NCBI GenBank assembly: GCA_016234115.1
Contig: JACRHD010000060.1
Location: 1-41,134 of the forward strand
Reading direction: 5' to 3'
DNA: 41,134 nucleotides
Source: Nitrospirota bacterium
Lineage (GTDB): Bacteria; Nitrospirota; Thermodesulfovibrionia; UBA6902
Made by a program: the position numbers and the translations under genes. Shown in pieces: positions 15,976 through 26,105 of this stretch; the first letter of the stretch is position 1; each line of letters starts with the position of its first letter. A model generated the notes under the pieces. That model did not search any database, was not told where the DNA came from, and worked only from the letters and a program-made list of their open reading frames with translations.

Positions 15976-17955
15976 ATGATTAAACTTGCAGGTAAAGCCG
16001 CCTTAATCGTACCCCTGCTTATCACACTTGTCTTCATCGTCCTTGCCGCCAAAAGCCCCCCGATCATAGACGACTACATTGAGACCCTTCTGGTTGACTA
16101 CAGGTTTAAGACAAGAAATATTCTTATACGGCCTTCCATACCTGAAGACATTCTCACCGTCATGATCGACGAAAAGAGCCTTCAGGAATTCGGCAGATGG
16201 CCCTGGAACAGAGGGCTTCAGGCGGAGCTGATTAATAAGATATTTGAAGGACAGCCGAAAGTGGTGGGGATCGATATCTTCTATCCCGAGCCTGAATCTC
16301 CCGAGTCCGACCGCGCCCTTGCGGAAGCCATGAGCAAACATAAAGACAGACTGGTTGTCGCCCTGGGTTTTGACGTGGAAGGAGGCAAGGCTTTCAAAGG
16401 CGAAGTGGACAATATCGTATTTGAAAACGCGGTCGCCGGCATTAAGGAGCTTAAACGGGTCAGGGCGCTTGAGGCCGGACGGGCGCTTCTGCCTCCAGGG
16501 CCGATAGCAGGTGCGGCGACCTTCGGTCATGTCTATTCACTTGCGGACCGGGACGGAAAACTGAGGTGGGAAAACCTCTACATCAAATACGGCGATGAAT
16601 ATATTTTCTCTCTGGCCCTGAAGACGGCTGCGCTGGCGCAGGGAATCGCCCCTGACAAGGTAAGCATTATCGGCGGGGCCGGGGTCGATCTGGGAGGGAC
16701 ATTAATACCGTCGGACGACTTCGGCAGGCTTCATATAAATTATATCGGCAAAGAAGGAAGCATCGTTCACAAATCGGCGGCAGACGTCCTTCGGGACCGC
16801 GTTGCCGAAGATATATTCAGGAACAAAATCGTATTAGTCGGGACGTCGGCGATTTCGACCTATGATTTAAAGGTCACGCCTTTTTCGGCAAATATGCCCG
16901 GCGTTGAAAAGAACGCCACGGTCATCTCAAATATAATTAACGGCAATCCCATCAGGAAGGCCCCTCTGCTCATCGATCTCCTGTCCGTATTGTTTGCAGG
17001 CGCGGCGGCATTTTTCATTGCCCCCAGGAAGAGGGCCCTTTACGCTTTTCTTTACTATATTTTTCTGACCGGGCTGATCGTAGTCGCCAACGTGTATGTC
17101 TTTATTTTTTTCAACACGCGCGTTAATATGATTTATCCCCTCCTGACGGTATTGAGCGCCGGGACCTTCGTCATCAGTTACGGGTATTTCATAGAGGAGA
17201 AGAAGGCGAAAGAGATCAGGAAGATGTTTTCAAGTTATGTCACCGAGAGGGTGGTGAATGAGCTGATCCGTGACCCCGGTTTGGCGAAGCTCGGCGGCGA
17301 GCGCAGGGAGATAACCGTGCTGTTTTCGGACATAAGCGGGTTCACGGCGTTTTCCGAAAAACACGAGCCCGAGGAGGTCGTCGCGATGCTCAATGAATAT
17401 CTCGGGGCGATGACGGACGTCATTTTCAGATGGGAAGGCACCCTGGACAAATTTATCGGCGACGCGATCGTGGCCTTCTGGGGCGCGCCGCTGAGGCAGG
17501 AAAACCACGCGGAGCTTGCCGTGCGCTGCTCGCTTCACATGATCAGCCGCCTCGAAGAGCTCAGACGGAAGTGGCTCTCCGAAGGCAAGACACCTCTTTC
17601 GATCGGGATAGGGTTGAATACGGGAGAGGTCATCGTGGGGAACATAGGCGCGGAGGGAAAGAAGATGGATTACACCGTTATCGGCGATCACGTGAATATC
17701 GGGGCGAGGGTCGAATCGCTGACGCGGAAATTCAACACGAATATTTTAATAACAGAGTTGCCCTTCAGAAAAATCATAGAGCTTGTAAAGACAAGCAGGA
17801 TCGGCCATGTCTCTGTCAGGGGCGTCGGGAACGTGGTCGTCAAGGGCAAGGAGAAGCCTATAAGGGTTTACGAAATAAAGTCCCTGCCCCCCTCGGAGCA
17901 GTCGGTAATTGCCGACTGCAGTGATGAGACGATCTTGCATCTGAAAGAGAAATGA
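15976..17955 (+). CDS. CHASE2-domain adenylate/guanylate cyclase
   Basis: 659 residues. An N-terminal membrane helix (about 8-27), a periplasmic CHASE2 sensor (about 30-310, with FGRWPWNRGLQAELI and VGIDIFYPEPE), three membrane helices (about 325-400), a linker helix and a class III nucleotidyl cyclase domain (about 440-625). Catalytic signatures: LFSDISGFT (metal Asp), LDKFIGDAIVAFWGAP (base-reading Lys and second metal Asp), DYTVIGDHVNIGARVE (Asp and Asn-x-x-x-Arg). I start at ATG 15976; a longer frame would run through the preceding terminator. It should turn a periplasmic signal into cAMP. A Crp-like protein is encoded at 22049-22753, though no link is shown. Confidence 0.92.
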   Translation: MIKLAGKAALIVPLLITLVFIVLAAKSPPIIDDYIETLLVDYRFKTRNILIRPSIPEDILTVMIDEKSLQEFGRWPWNRGLQAELINKIFEGQPKVVGIDIFYPEPESPESDRALAEAMSKHKDRLVVALGFDVEGGKAFKGEVDNIVFENAVAGIKELKRVRALEAGRALLPPGPIAGAATFGHVYSLADRDGKLRWENLYIKYGDEYIFSLALKTAALAQGIAPDKVSIIGGAGVDLGGTLIPSDDFGRLHINYIGKEGSIVHKSAADVLRDRVAEDIFRNKIVLVGTSAISTYDLKVTPFSANMPGVEKNATVISNIINGNPIRKAPLLIDLLSVLFAGAAAFFIAPRKRALYAFLYYIFLTGLIVVANVYVFIFFNTRVNMIYPLLTVLSAGTFVISYGYFIEEKKAKEIRKMFSSYVTERVVNELIRDPGLAKLGGERREITVLFSDISGFTAFSEKHEPEEVVAMLNEYLGAMTDVIFRWEGTLDKFIGDAIVAFWGAPLRQENHAELAVRCSLHMISRLEELRRKWLSEGKTPLSIGIGLNTGEVIVGNIGAEGKKMDYTVIGDHVNIGARVESLTRKFNTNILITELPFRKIIELVKTSRIGHVSVRGVGNVVVKGKEKPIRVYEIKSLPPSEQSVIADCSDETILHLKEK

Positions 17956-18069
17956 CCTGCGCGGCAGGCAATCCGGTCTTTGACCTGAGGTTGCCGATCA
18001 CCAGGGGAAGCATTATACTACGTTAAGCAGAATATACTAAGATATGCATTAATAAAGCCATATTGTTTG

Positions 18070-18160
18070 TCATTCCCGCAGTCAGTAAGCGGGAATCCAT
18101 GGTTCGACATGCTCACCATGACAAGCTTGTCACCCTGAGGCCCTGGGCTATGAGGCTTTA
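18070..18160. repeat. Dispersed intergenic palindromes
   Basis: ATTCCCGC / GCGGGAAT (18072-18096) forms a perfect 8-bp stem of the widespread cattcccgc...gcgggaat type. It is followed by a TTCGACATGCTCACCATGAC word and a TGTCACCCTGAGG word that are typical of repeated intergenic elements. No gene is seen in 17956-18219. Confidence 0.65.
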
Positions 18161-18219
18161 CAAATGACAATATTAGTATATAAGCAACAGTCTGAAATTA
18201 ATGACCCGACACCGGTGAA

Positions 18220-19062
18220 ATGAACAATCTGATACATAACTGGCAGCATCTGCCCGGGCATATGAAGCCGTATATTTTCCAGATAGGGGACTTCCAGCTC
18301 CGCTATTACGGGCTGATGTATATCGTCGCGTTCGCAACCGTCTACCTCCTTTCCGTATACAGGTTGAAGCGCGAAGACTTCCCCTACTCGAAAAACGATG
18401 TGGAGAATTATCTCATGTGGGCCGTCATCGGTCTTTTGCTGGGAGCGAGGCTGGGATATGTGCTGTTTTATAATTTCAGTTATTACGCGGCTTATCCGCT
18501 GGAAATCATCATGCCTTTCAGTCTCAGGGGCGGGTTCCATATCACGGGACTTGCCGGGATGTCGTATCACGGCGGACTGATCGGGGTCGTCATTGCCGGC
18601 GCCTTATTTTGCCGCAAATATAAAATTAATATCTGGCAGTTCAGCGAATTTCTCATTCCGTCCATTCCTTTGGGGTATACCTTCGGCAGGCTCGGCAACT
18701 TCATCAACGGCGAGCTGTACGGACGGGCGACAACAGTGCCGTGGGGCATGTATTTTCCCCTTGACGCGGCCCGTCAGCTCAGACACGCTTCACAACTCTA
18801 TGAAGCGTTATTGGAAGGCGTCCTTCTTTTTATCATTCTCTGGGGCCTCCGCAGGAAAAGCCCTTTCGACGGCTTCCTGCTTTCCCTGTATCTTGCCGGA
18901 TACGGACTCGTGAGGTTCTTCATCGAATTCTTCCGCGAGCCCGACGCCCAGATAGGGTTCCTTTTCGGTATGGTGACGATGGGGCAGGTCCTCTGCCTGC
19001 TCATGATGCTCATCGGCGCCGCGGTCTTTTTTGTGAGAAGGAACAAAATAAGTCATTCATGA
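18220..19062 (+). CDS. lgt: Prolipoprotein diacylglyceryl transferase
   Basis: 280 residues, about seven membrane helices. Lgt signature FGRLGNFINGELYGR, plus MSYHGGLIGV (the essential His region) and RYYGLMYIV near the N-terminus. It transfers diacylglycerol from phosphatidylglycerol to the lipobox cysteine of exported lipoproteins, such as the one encoded at 13953-15896. Both ATG 18220 and ATG 18262 (MKPYIFQIGDF) are possible starts and neither has a strong ribosome site; family alignments favour a start close to the second. Confidence 0.95.
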   Translation: MNNLIHNWQHLPGHMKPYIFQIGDFQLRYYGLMYIVAFATVYLLSVYRLKREDFPYSKNDVENYLMWAVIGLLLGARLGYVLFYNFSYYAAYPLEIIMPFSLRGGFHITGLAGMSYHGGLIGVVIAGALFCRKYKINIWQFSEFLIPSIPLGYTFGRLGNFINGELYGRATTVPWGMYFPLDAARQLRHASQLYEALLEGVLLFIILWGLRRKSPFDGFLLSLYLAGYGLVRFFIEFFREPDAQIGFLFGMVTMGQVLCLLMMLIGAAVFFVRRNKISHS

Positions 19063-19082
19063 TCTATAAGACTTATTGAAAA

Positions 19083-19091
19083 TGTTATAAT
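19083..19091 (+). promoter_or_regulatory. Extended -10 promoter before the SlyD-like gene
   Basis: TGTTATAAT combines a perfect TATAAT with the upstream TG of an extended -10. No good -35 is seen. It lies 95 nt before the GTG start. Confidence 0.5.
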
Positions 19092-19177
19092 TATGCATCT
19101 TAAAAATTCATTGTGAGCGCGGCAAAGCAGGCAGTGTCACATCCGGACCGCCGACGGCTCTCTTAAGGAGGAAATAC

Positions 19178-19606
19178 GTGCAGGCAAAACAGGGAAACAG
19201 GGTCAAAGTTCATTATACGCTGAAAGACGCCGGGGGCAATGTGGTCGAGACCTCAAAGGACATCTACCCCCTGGAATTTACAATCGGTGAAGGGAAGATG
19301 ATACCGGGTTTTGAAGACGGGGTCATCGGCATGAAACAGGATGAAAACAAGACCATCTCAATCGCGCCGGAAAATGCTTACGGGCTTCGCGACGAGAAAA
19401 AGGTTTTTGAATTTGAGAGAAAAAACGCCCCCTCGGATTTTGATCCCAGAGTCGGAGACACGGTAAAGATGCACAGGTCCGACGGTAAAGCGGTTGCGGT
19501 CACTGTATTGTCCGTTACCGAAAAGGGCTTTATGATGGACGCCAATCATCCCCTTGCGGGAAAAGAGCTTATATTCGATCTGGAATTGGTGGAGATCGTT
19601 AAATAA
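19178..19606 (+). CDS. SlyD-like FKBP-type peptidyl-prolyl isomerase
   Basis: 142 residues from a GTG start with a TAAGGAGGA ribosome site. FKBP half: VKVHYTLKDAGGNVVETS, then GEGKMIPGFEDGVIGM. An inserted chaperone flap (IF) domain covers about residues 65-120. It ends with MDANHPLAGKELIFDLELVEI, the SlyD signature. The His-rich nickel tail of E. coli SlyD is absent. It folds proline-containing chains in the cytoplasm. Confidence 0.93.
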   Translation: MQAKQGNRVKVHYTLKDAGGNVVETSKDIYPLEFTIGEGKMIPGFEDGVIGMKQDENKTISIAPENAYGLRDEKKVFEFERKNAPSDFDPRVGDTVKMHRSDGKAVAVTVLSVTEKGFMMDANHPLAGKELIFDLELVEIVK

Positions 19607-19633
19607 ACAGTTCAAAATTGTTCGGAGACAGCA

Positions 19634-19731
19634 GTTCAAAAGTTGCTCAAAGATAGTTCAGGGGTTGCTTAACAATTGTCGTAAAGTAAACTTCAGCTAT
19701 TGTTGAGCTACTTTTGAACAAAGGTTTTTTT
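19634..19731 (+). terminator. Long palindrome with T-run between slyD-like gene and panB
   Basis: Arms 19634-19656 and 19697-19719 match in 20 of 23 positions. A run of seven T follows at 19725-19731, ending 4 nt before the panB ATG. It may end the SlyD-like transcript, or act as an attenuator, since panB has no clear ribosome site outside it. Confidence 0.55.
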
Positions 19732-19735
19732 ATAT

Positions 19736-20536
19736 ATGCCGACCGTTACAATCCACGATTTTCTGAAGAAAAAGAAAGAAGGCGGAAAGATCACGATGAT
19801 CACCGCTTATGATTATCCTTTCGCGCGCATAGCGGATGAGGCGGGCATTGACTCCATTCTCGTCGGCGATTCCCTCGGCATGGTTGTCCAGGGACTGGAA
19901 AATACGCTGCCCGTAACGATGGATGAAATGATATACCACACAAAAATGGTCACCCGCGCCGTGAAGAACGCCATGGTCATAGGAGACATGCCTTTCCTGT
20001 CCTATCAGACAGGCATTGCCGAGGCCGTTAAAAACGCGGGCAGGTTCTTAAAAGAGGCGGGCGCCGCCGCGGTCAAGATGGAAGGCGGCGCTGAAATAGC
20101 GGGGCATATCAGGGCCATGACCAAATCGGACATACCGGTAATGGCGCATATAGGTCTCACGCCCCAGTCCATCCACCGCATGGGGGGATACAAAGTCCAG
20201 GGCAAGACCGAGGAATCCGCTAACAGGCTGCTTGAAGAAGCGCATATTGTCGAAGACTCCGGCGCCTTTTCATTATTGCTGGAAGCTATACCGATAGGCC
20301 TTGGAAAGAAGATATCGGAGGAGCTTTCCATCCCCACTATAGGCATCGGCGCTGGTCCGCACTGCGACGGGCAGATCCTTGTCCTGCATGACGTTATCGG
20401 ATTGTTCGAGAGATTTGTGCCGAAATTCGTCAAGCAATATATAAATATGAAAGAAGAGGCCATGAAGGCGATCAGGACCTACAGGGACGACGTAACAAAA
20501 GGAATATTCCCCTCGGAAGACCAAAGCTTCAAATAA
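19736..20536 (+). CDS. panB: 3-methyl-2-oxobutanoate hydroxymethyltransferase
   Basis: 266 residues, full length. PanB motifs: [17 protein letters not shown], the metal-binding [27 protein letters not shown] and LLLEAIP, then [17 protein letters not shown]. It makes ketopantoate from alpha-ketoisovalerate and methylene-tetrahydrofolate, the first committed step of pantothenate and CoA synthesis. panC is not adjacent. Translation begins only 4 nt after a T-run, with AAAGG as the only candidate ribosome site. Confidence 0.97.
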   Translation: MPTVTIHDFLKKKKEGGKITMITAYDYPFARIADEAGIDSILVGDSLGMVVQGLENTLPVTMDEMIYHTKMVTRAVKNAMVIGDMPFLSYQTGIAEAVKNAGRFLKEAGAAAVKMEGGAEIAGHIRAMTKSDIPVMAHIGLTPQSIHRMGGYKVQGKTEESANRLLEEAHIVEDSGAFSLLLEAIPIGLGKKISEELSIPTIGIGAGPHCDGQILVLHDVIGLFERFVPKFVKQYINMKEEAMKAIRTYRDDVTKGIFPSEDQSFK

Positions 20537-20541
20537 TTTAT

Positions 20542-21813
<1,272 letters not shown>

Positions 21814-21874
21814 CTACCTCCTAAACTGATCCGGATTTCGTTCATTTTCCAGAATCAACGCAATTTGTAAATAC

Positions 21875-21902
21875 TTATCGGCATCTTATGGTGGAAACCT
21901 TA
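21875..21902 (-). promoter_or_regulatory. Sigma28 (FliA) promoter of the chemotaxis receptor gene
   Basis: TAAGGTTT (21902-21895), 12-nt spacer, perfect GCCGATAA (21882-21875). The consensus is TAAAGTTT-N11-GCCGATAA. It is 62 nt upstream of the start codon. Confidence 0.75.
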
Positions 21903-21908
21903 GGGCGA

Positions 21909-21950
21909 AGAGCATAGAGCATAGAGCATAGAGCACAGGGCATAGGGCAT
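21909..21950. repeat. Tandem 7-bp repeat, six copies
   Basis: Three perfect AGAGCAT units, then AGAGCAC and two AGGGCAT. It ends in a G-rich tract. It lies just upstream of the sigma28 promoter in the 235-nt gap between the receptor and Crp/Fnr genes. Confidence 0.8.
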
Positions 21951-22048
21951 AGCGTCGGGGGGGGTTATCCAAGGCGGAAAGGGCGCTGCCGGCAAATGAG
22001 GGCGATACGCAGCAGAAAGAAGATAAGAGAGGAAACCGGAGCGGTCCT

Positions 22049-22753
22049 CTATTCCTCAAGAAATCTCTGCATGGAAGCGGCCTTGATAGATATCCTGCCG
22101 TCTGACGATTTTACCATGCCTTTTTTCTGGAATTTGCTTATGGTCCTTATGCAGGTCTCCACGGTCGTGCCCACCATCTCGGCAATCTCCTGCCGGGTAA
22201 GGGGGAAATCTATTTTCCTGTAACCGTCGTCATCGACGCCCACCTTTTCTGAAAGCTTGAGCAGCAGTGACGCGATCCTCTTTTCGACCCTTTCCGTAGC
22301 TATATTCTTCAGCATTTCATGAGCGTCTCTCAGTTTGTCGCTGAAGTATCGCACAATTTCGAGTTTCAGGATGGGATATTCTTCCATTATCTTCAGCAGG
22401 TTTTGACGGCTGATGCGCATGGCCGTTGTGGATTCCATGGCCTGGGCGGAGGCAGGATAGGGCTTTTTATCAAGGACCGCGACGCCTCCGAAGATATCGC
22501 CCGGCGACATTATCTCAAGGATAATGTCCTTGCCCATCAGCGTATGCTTGAGAATCTTCACGTTCCCTTCGACGACGATATAAAACCTGTCGGACGGGTC
22601 TCCCTCGGAAAAAATTGTCTCATTGTTTCTGAAGGTAAGGTTCTCAAAAAGAGGACTTATCTTCCTTATTTCCGCTTCCGTAAGGGATGAAAATATCTCG
22701 CTCTTACTGAGGGTTTCGGAAATTACACTGCCTGTCTCGGCTGTCTTTTTCAT
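22049..22753 (-). CDS. Crp/Fnr-family transcription regulator
   Basis: 234 residues. Cyclic-nucleotide-binding fold at about 20-140 (GDPSDRFYIVVEGNVKI, then MSPGDIFGGVAVLDKKPYPASAQAME). C-terminal HTH at about 165-225 with LTRQEIAEMVGTTVETCIRTISKFQKKG. The N-terminal cysteine cluster of Fnr is missing, so it is not an iron-sulfur oxygen sensor of that type. The PYPASAQA stretch aligns with the effector pocket but differs from the classical cAMP-binding RxS. Divergent from the flavoprotein gene at 22912, which it might control. Confidence 0.92.
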   Translation of the reverse strand: MKKTAETGSVISETLSKSEIFSSLTEAEIRKISPLFENLTFRNNETIFSEGDPSDRFYIVVEGNVKILKHTLMGKDIILEIMSPGDIFGGVAVLDKKPYPASAQAMESTTAMRISRQNLLKIMEEYPILKLEIVRYFSDKLRDAHEMLKNIATERVEKRIASLLLKLSEKVGVDDDGYRKIDFPLTRQEIAEMVGTTVETCIRTISKFQKKGMVKSSDGRISIKAASMQRFLEE

Positions 22754-22772
22754 GGGCTGTTCGGTTGATGAA

Positions 22773-22799
22773 ATTATAGCACATTTTATATTTTTTCAA
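22773..22799 (-). promoter_or_regulatory. Extended -10 promoter of the Crp/Fnr gene
   Basis: Minus strand TTGAAA (22799-22794), 15-nt spacer, TGCTATAAT with perfect -10 (22778-22773). The short spacer is compensated by the TG extension. Confidence 0.55.
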
Positions 22800-22911
22800 T
22801 TTTATCACCATAATCTTTTCAGATAATTCCCTTCCGCCGGGGTTTTCCGGTAAACTTACAAATGGGGAAGCCTTTTCTGTAAAATAACCTTCATGAAATA
22901 CAGGAGCATGG

Positions 22912-23868
22912 ATGACTGACGACCTTTATGACGTTATAATTATCGGCGGAGGCCCGGCGGGCCTGAGTGCGGCCCAATATGCCTCGCGCGCAAAACTCAA
23001 AACGGTAGTGCTCGATAAATCACCCTCGGCAGGGGCGCTGTCATACTCGCGTAAAATTGAAAACTACCCCGGCATATTCGAGCCTCTTACGGGGAAAGAG
23101 CTGCTTGATATCTTCCGCGAACAGGCGATAAAATTCGGGGCCTCGTATGTAGAAACAAAAGTCATAGGAGTCAAACCGGATAGTGAGATCAAGGAAATCT
23201 ACGCGCTGGACAAGACCTACTTCGGGAAAACGGTCATTATCGCGACCGGCTCGATGGGAAGGTCCGCAAGCATTTCCGGAGAGAAAGAGTTTATCGGCAG
23301 GGGCGTAAGTTATTGCGCGGTCTGCGATGCCGCATTCTTTAAAGACCGGACGGTCTGCGTAATAGGCGACAATGAAGAGGCCCTGAAAGAGGCCCTGACT
23401 ATTGCGAACTTCGCTTCAAGGGTGCTTCTTGTCTCACCTTCGAAAACAATCAGGATTTCCGACGGGCATCCGGCTGCTGAAAGCCCGAATTTATCTCTGA
23501 TGACAGGATACCGGGCCTTGTCGATTGAAGGCGCCGGCCTGGTCGAAAAGCTGCGAGTCAGAAGCATCGATTCAGACGAGGAACAGGTCATACAAACAGA
23601 CGGCGTCTTCATATATCTCCACGGCAATCAGCCTGTCGTGGATTTTCTGGGACAGACGGTCTCGACAAGCAGTGAACTCTGTGTAGAGACGAACAGGATG
23701 ATGGAGACGTCGGTTAAGGGAGTATACGCGGCAGGTGATGTAACGTGCGTGGAAGTAAGGCAGGTCGTCATTGCAGCGGCCAACGGCTGCATCGCGGCCC
23801 TATCCGCGGAAAAATACATTCACCATAGAAAACGCATGAAGCACGACTGGGCCAAGACGTCCGAATAA
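22912..23868 (+). CDS. Thioredoxin-reductase-like FAD/NAD(P) oxidoreductase
   Basis: 318 residues. FAD site IIGGGPAGLSAAQYASRA (residues 10-27), redox disulfide C135-A-V-C138, and C-terminal GVYAAGDV with ANGCIAALSAEKYI, all as in low-molecular-weight TrxR. The second Rossmann motif is altered (VIGDNEEALKEAL where TrxR has GGGDSA-like), so cofactor preference may differ. It could serve thioredoxin, glutaredoxin-like or Sec-containing substrates. Start ATG 22912 has a CAGGAG site. The gene stands alone, divergent from the Crp/Fnr gene. Nothing obvious lies in 23869-24063. Confidence 0.88.
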   Translation: MTDDLYDVIIIGGGPAGLSAAQYASRAKLKTVVLDKSPSAGALSYSRKIENYPGIFEPLTGKELLDIFREQAIKFGASYVETKVIGVKPDSEIKEIYALDKTYFGKTVIIATGSMGRSASISGEKEFIGRGVSYCAVCDAAFFKDRTVCVIGDNEEALKEALTIANFASRVLLVSPSKTIRISDGHPAAESPNLSLMTGYRALSIEGAGLVEKLRVRSIDSDEEQVIQTDGVFIYLHGNQPVVDFLGQTVSTSSELCVETNRMMETSVKGVYAAGDVTCVEVRQVVIAAANGCIAALSAEKYIHHRKRMKHDWAKTSE

Positions 23869-24063
23869 ACAACTATTTGCGCAATCAGGCCTCTTTTATT
23901 TCCGCAGGTCCACAACGTCAATAAGGATTTTTCCGCCGGTTCATAAGCACAGCATATACTGTTCGACTTATGTTTATAAAACAATCTTTCAGATTGAAAT
24001 TCCCTGAATAAGTGATAGTCTTAAAGTAAGAGGAAAAAGGGGGAGACTGTTTCGAAGAACAAA

Positions 24064-25824
24064 ATGCAAGCGAAGAACCAAAGAAATAATTGCCCTACAC
24101 TGTCTTCACAACAGCGTTTTAAAAGAAGACTGTCTCCTCTGAAAATCACGCTATTATATATGTCGATAGGAGGGGCCTGGATCCTTTTTTCCGATGCCGT
24201 CATAGCCTGGATGGTTAAAGATCCGGCGGGCATAACACAATTACAAACATATAAGGGGTCCTTATTTATCGTTGTCACTTCTGTAATACTTTTGGCGCTT
24301 ATTCGCGGCTATGGGGCCGAGTATTCACGCACCGAAGAGGCGCTGCGTGAGAGCGAGATACGGCTTCGTGGGATCGCTTCGGCGGCCCTGGACGCGGTCA
24401 TCCTGATCAATAAGGATGGAAACGTCTCCTTCTGGAATAACGCGGCTACAAGGATATTCGGCTATTCAAGCGAGGAAGTCGAGGGCCGGGACCTTCACTC
24501 TTTTATCATGCCGGAGCGGCATATCGATACATATAGAAAAGGTTTTGCCGCCTTCCAGTCGACCGGAGAAGGCCGGTTTGTAGGGGACGTATACGAAATC
24601 GAGGCAAAAAGAAAAGACGGAACGGAATTTCCGGTGGAGCTTTCTCTATCGGCGTTAAAGCTCAACGGCGAATGGAGCGCGGTAGGAATTGTACGGGACA
24701 TTACTGATCGTAAGCGGGCCGAAGGAGAGCTCAGGCGTTCTTATGAGCTCACAAATACCATTCTTAACAGTATGAATGACGCCATCTCGCTTATAGATGT
24801 CCGGGATTTCAGGATCATGGCGGTAAATAACGTCTTCCTGAACAAATACGGCTATCCGGACGAATCCGGGGTGACAGATAAACATTGTTATGAGATAACC
24901 CATCGCAGGACCGACGTCTGTTCGCCCCCGGATGACGTATGCCCGCTTAAGGAGACGGTGAAGACGGGAGAACACTTCTCGGTCGAGCATGTGCATTACG
25001 GCAAACAGGGGGAGAAGATATATGTAGAGGTCTCCACCTCGCCCATAAAAGATGAGGACGGAAATGTCGTACAGGTCGTGCACGTGCAAAGGAATATTAC
25101 TGAGCGAAAACATACCGAGCAGCGGCTTACGGCGCTCATGGAAGACCTCAGAAAATCAAATGAAGACCTTGATCAATTCACCGCCGTCCTTGCCCATGAC
25201 CTGAAGAACCCCCTCATAACGATTACTAATTTCGCCCGTCTTTTGCATAAAAAATACGCCGGCGCCATTGACGAGAAAGGGACCGATTTCCTGCGCATAA
25301 TCAAAGAAAGCTCGGAAAGAATGATCGCCCTGATCGAAGAACTCCGGGACTTCGCCAAGATCGGGGCGGTTTCAAAAGAGTATGAGACGCTGAATATGGA
25401 AAAGGTAATCAGGAAGGCCATCGAAAATATGGACAGCGAAATCAAAAAGTCCTCTGTAGATATCAGAATCAGCGCGATGCCCGCCGTCAGGGGCAAAGAA
25501 GTGCTGATCATTCAGTTGATCCAGAATTTATTAGGCAACTCGATCAAGTTCCGGCGTGAAGATGTGCAACTGAGCATATCCGTCTCCGCGGAACTCCGGG
25601 ACGGCCTGTGGGTCTTCAGGTTTAAAGACAATGGAAGGGGGATCGAGACGAGCGATATCAGGAATATCTTTATTGCATTCAGGCGTGGAGCTACCCAGGA
25701 AGAGGGACTGGGACTCGGCCTGGCCATATGCAAGAAGATTGTCGAATGGCACGGCGGAAGTATCCGGGGCAATTCAAAACCGGGAAAGGGCACTACGATT
25801 TATTTTTCAATCCCATCCGCATAA
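24064..25824 (+). CDS. Membrane PAS-PAS histidine kinase
   Basis: 586 residues. Two membrane helices (about 28-48 and 64-82). PAS1 (about 98-218) ends in VRDITDRKRAE. PAS2 (about 225-350) contains CYEITHRRTDVCSPPDDVCP, a cysteine-rich loop known in a subset of PAS domains. HisKA has LAHDLKNPLITITNFARLL (phospho-His) and HATPase has GNSIKF and FKDNGRGI, then GLGLGLAICKKIVEWHGG. There is no response regulator next door, so its partner is unknown. The ribosome site is weak. Confidence 0.92.
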   Translation: MQAKNQRNNCPTLSSQQRFKRRLSPLKITLLYMSIGGAWILFSDAVIAWMVKDPAGITQLQTYKGSLFIVVTSVILLALIRGYGAEYSRTEEALRESEIRLRGIASAALDAVILINKDGNVSFWNNAATRIFGYSSEEVEGRDLHSFIMPERHIDTYRKGFAAFQSTGEGRFVGDVYEIEAKRKDGTEFPVELSLSALKLNGEWSAVGIVRDITDRKRAEGELRRSYELTNTILNSMNDAISLIDVRDFRIMAVNNVFLNKYGYPDESGVTDKHCYEITHRRTDVCSPPDDVCPLKETVKTGEHFSVEHVHYGKQGEKIYVEVSTSPIKDEDGNVVQVVHVQRNITERKHTEQRLTALMEDLRKSNEDLDQFTAVLAHDLKNPLITITNFARLLHKKYAGAIDEKGTDFLRIIKESSERMIALIEELRDFAKIGAVSKEYETLNMEKVIRKAIENMDSEIKKSSVDIRISAMPAVRGKEVLIIQLIQNLLGNSIKFRREDVQLSISVSAELRDGLWVFRFKDNGRGIETSDIRNIFIAFRRGATQEEGLGLGLAICKKIVEWHGGSIRGNSKPGKGTTIYFSIPSA

Positions 25825-26043
25825 TGCGTCCCTTAACCTGATTACTCATAAACTCAGGGAGGTATGACTGAAAAACATCTTGCTGCAATCCCTTATCCGG
25901 AATTTTCGCGCGGTAAAAAAGCACACTCTGTAAAAGCAACAACTTAAAGAGCGAAAAGTCCTTACAAATAATCTCATTGCTTTCAAGATATTTTTCAATC
26001 ATGCCTCCCTGAGTACGATATTTGTGAATAATCCGGGTTGATC

Positions 26044-26076
26044 AAAAAAAATCCTCCCCCCTTTCAGGAGGAGGAT
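26044..26076 (-). terminator. Terminator of the flgB-motE flagellar operon
   Basis: Minus strand ATCCTCC / GGAGGAT stem followed by eight T. It lies 30 nt past the motE-like stop. The rest of 25825-26043 holds no convincing gene. Confidence 0.85.
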
Positions 26077-26105
26077 GTTAAGGAGGAGGTATTGTACTGC
26101 AACTG

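Noticed and set aside
22912-23868. Selenoprotein status for the TrxR-like protein
   Set aside because: Both redox residues are encoded as cysteine (CAVC) and the frame has no internal TGA.
25793-26002. A 69-residue minus-strand frame overlapping the end of the PAS kinase
   Set aside because: A GGGAGG is present but only one base from the ATG. A third of the frame lies antisense to a conserved kinase domain, and no family is recognisable.
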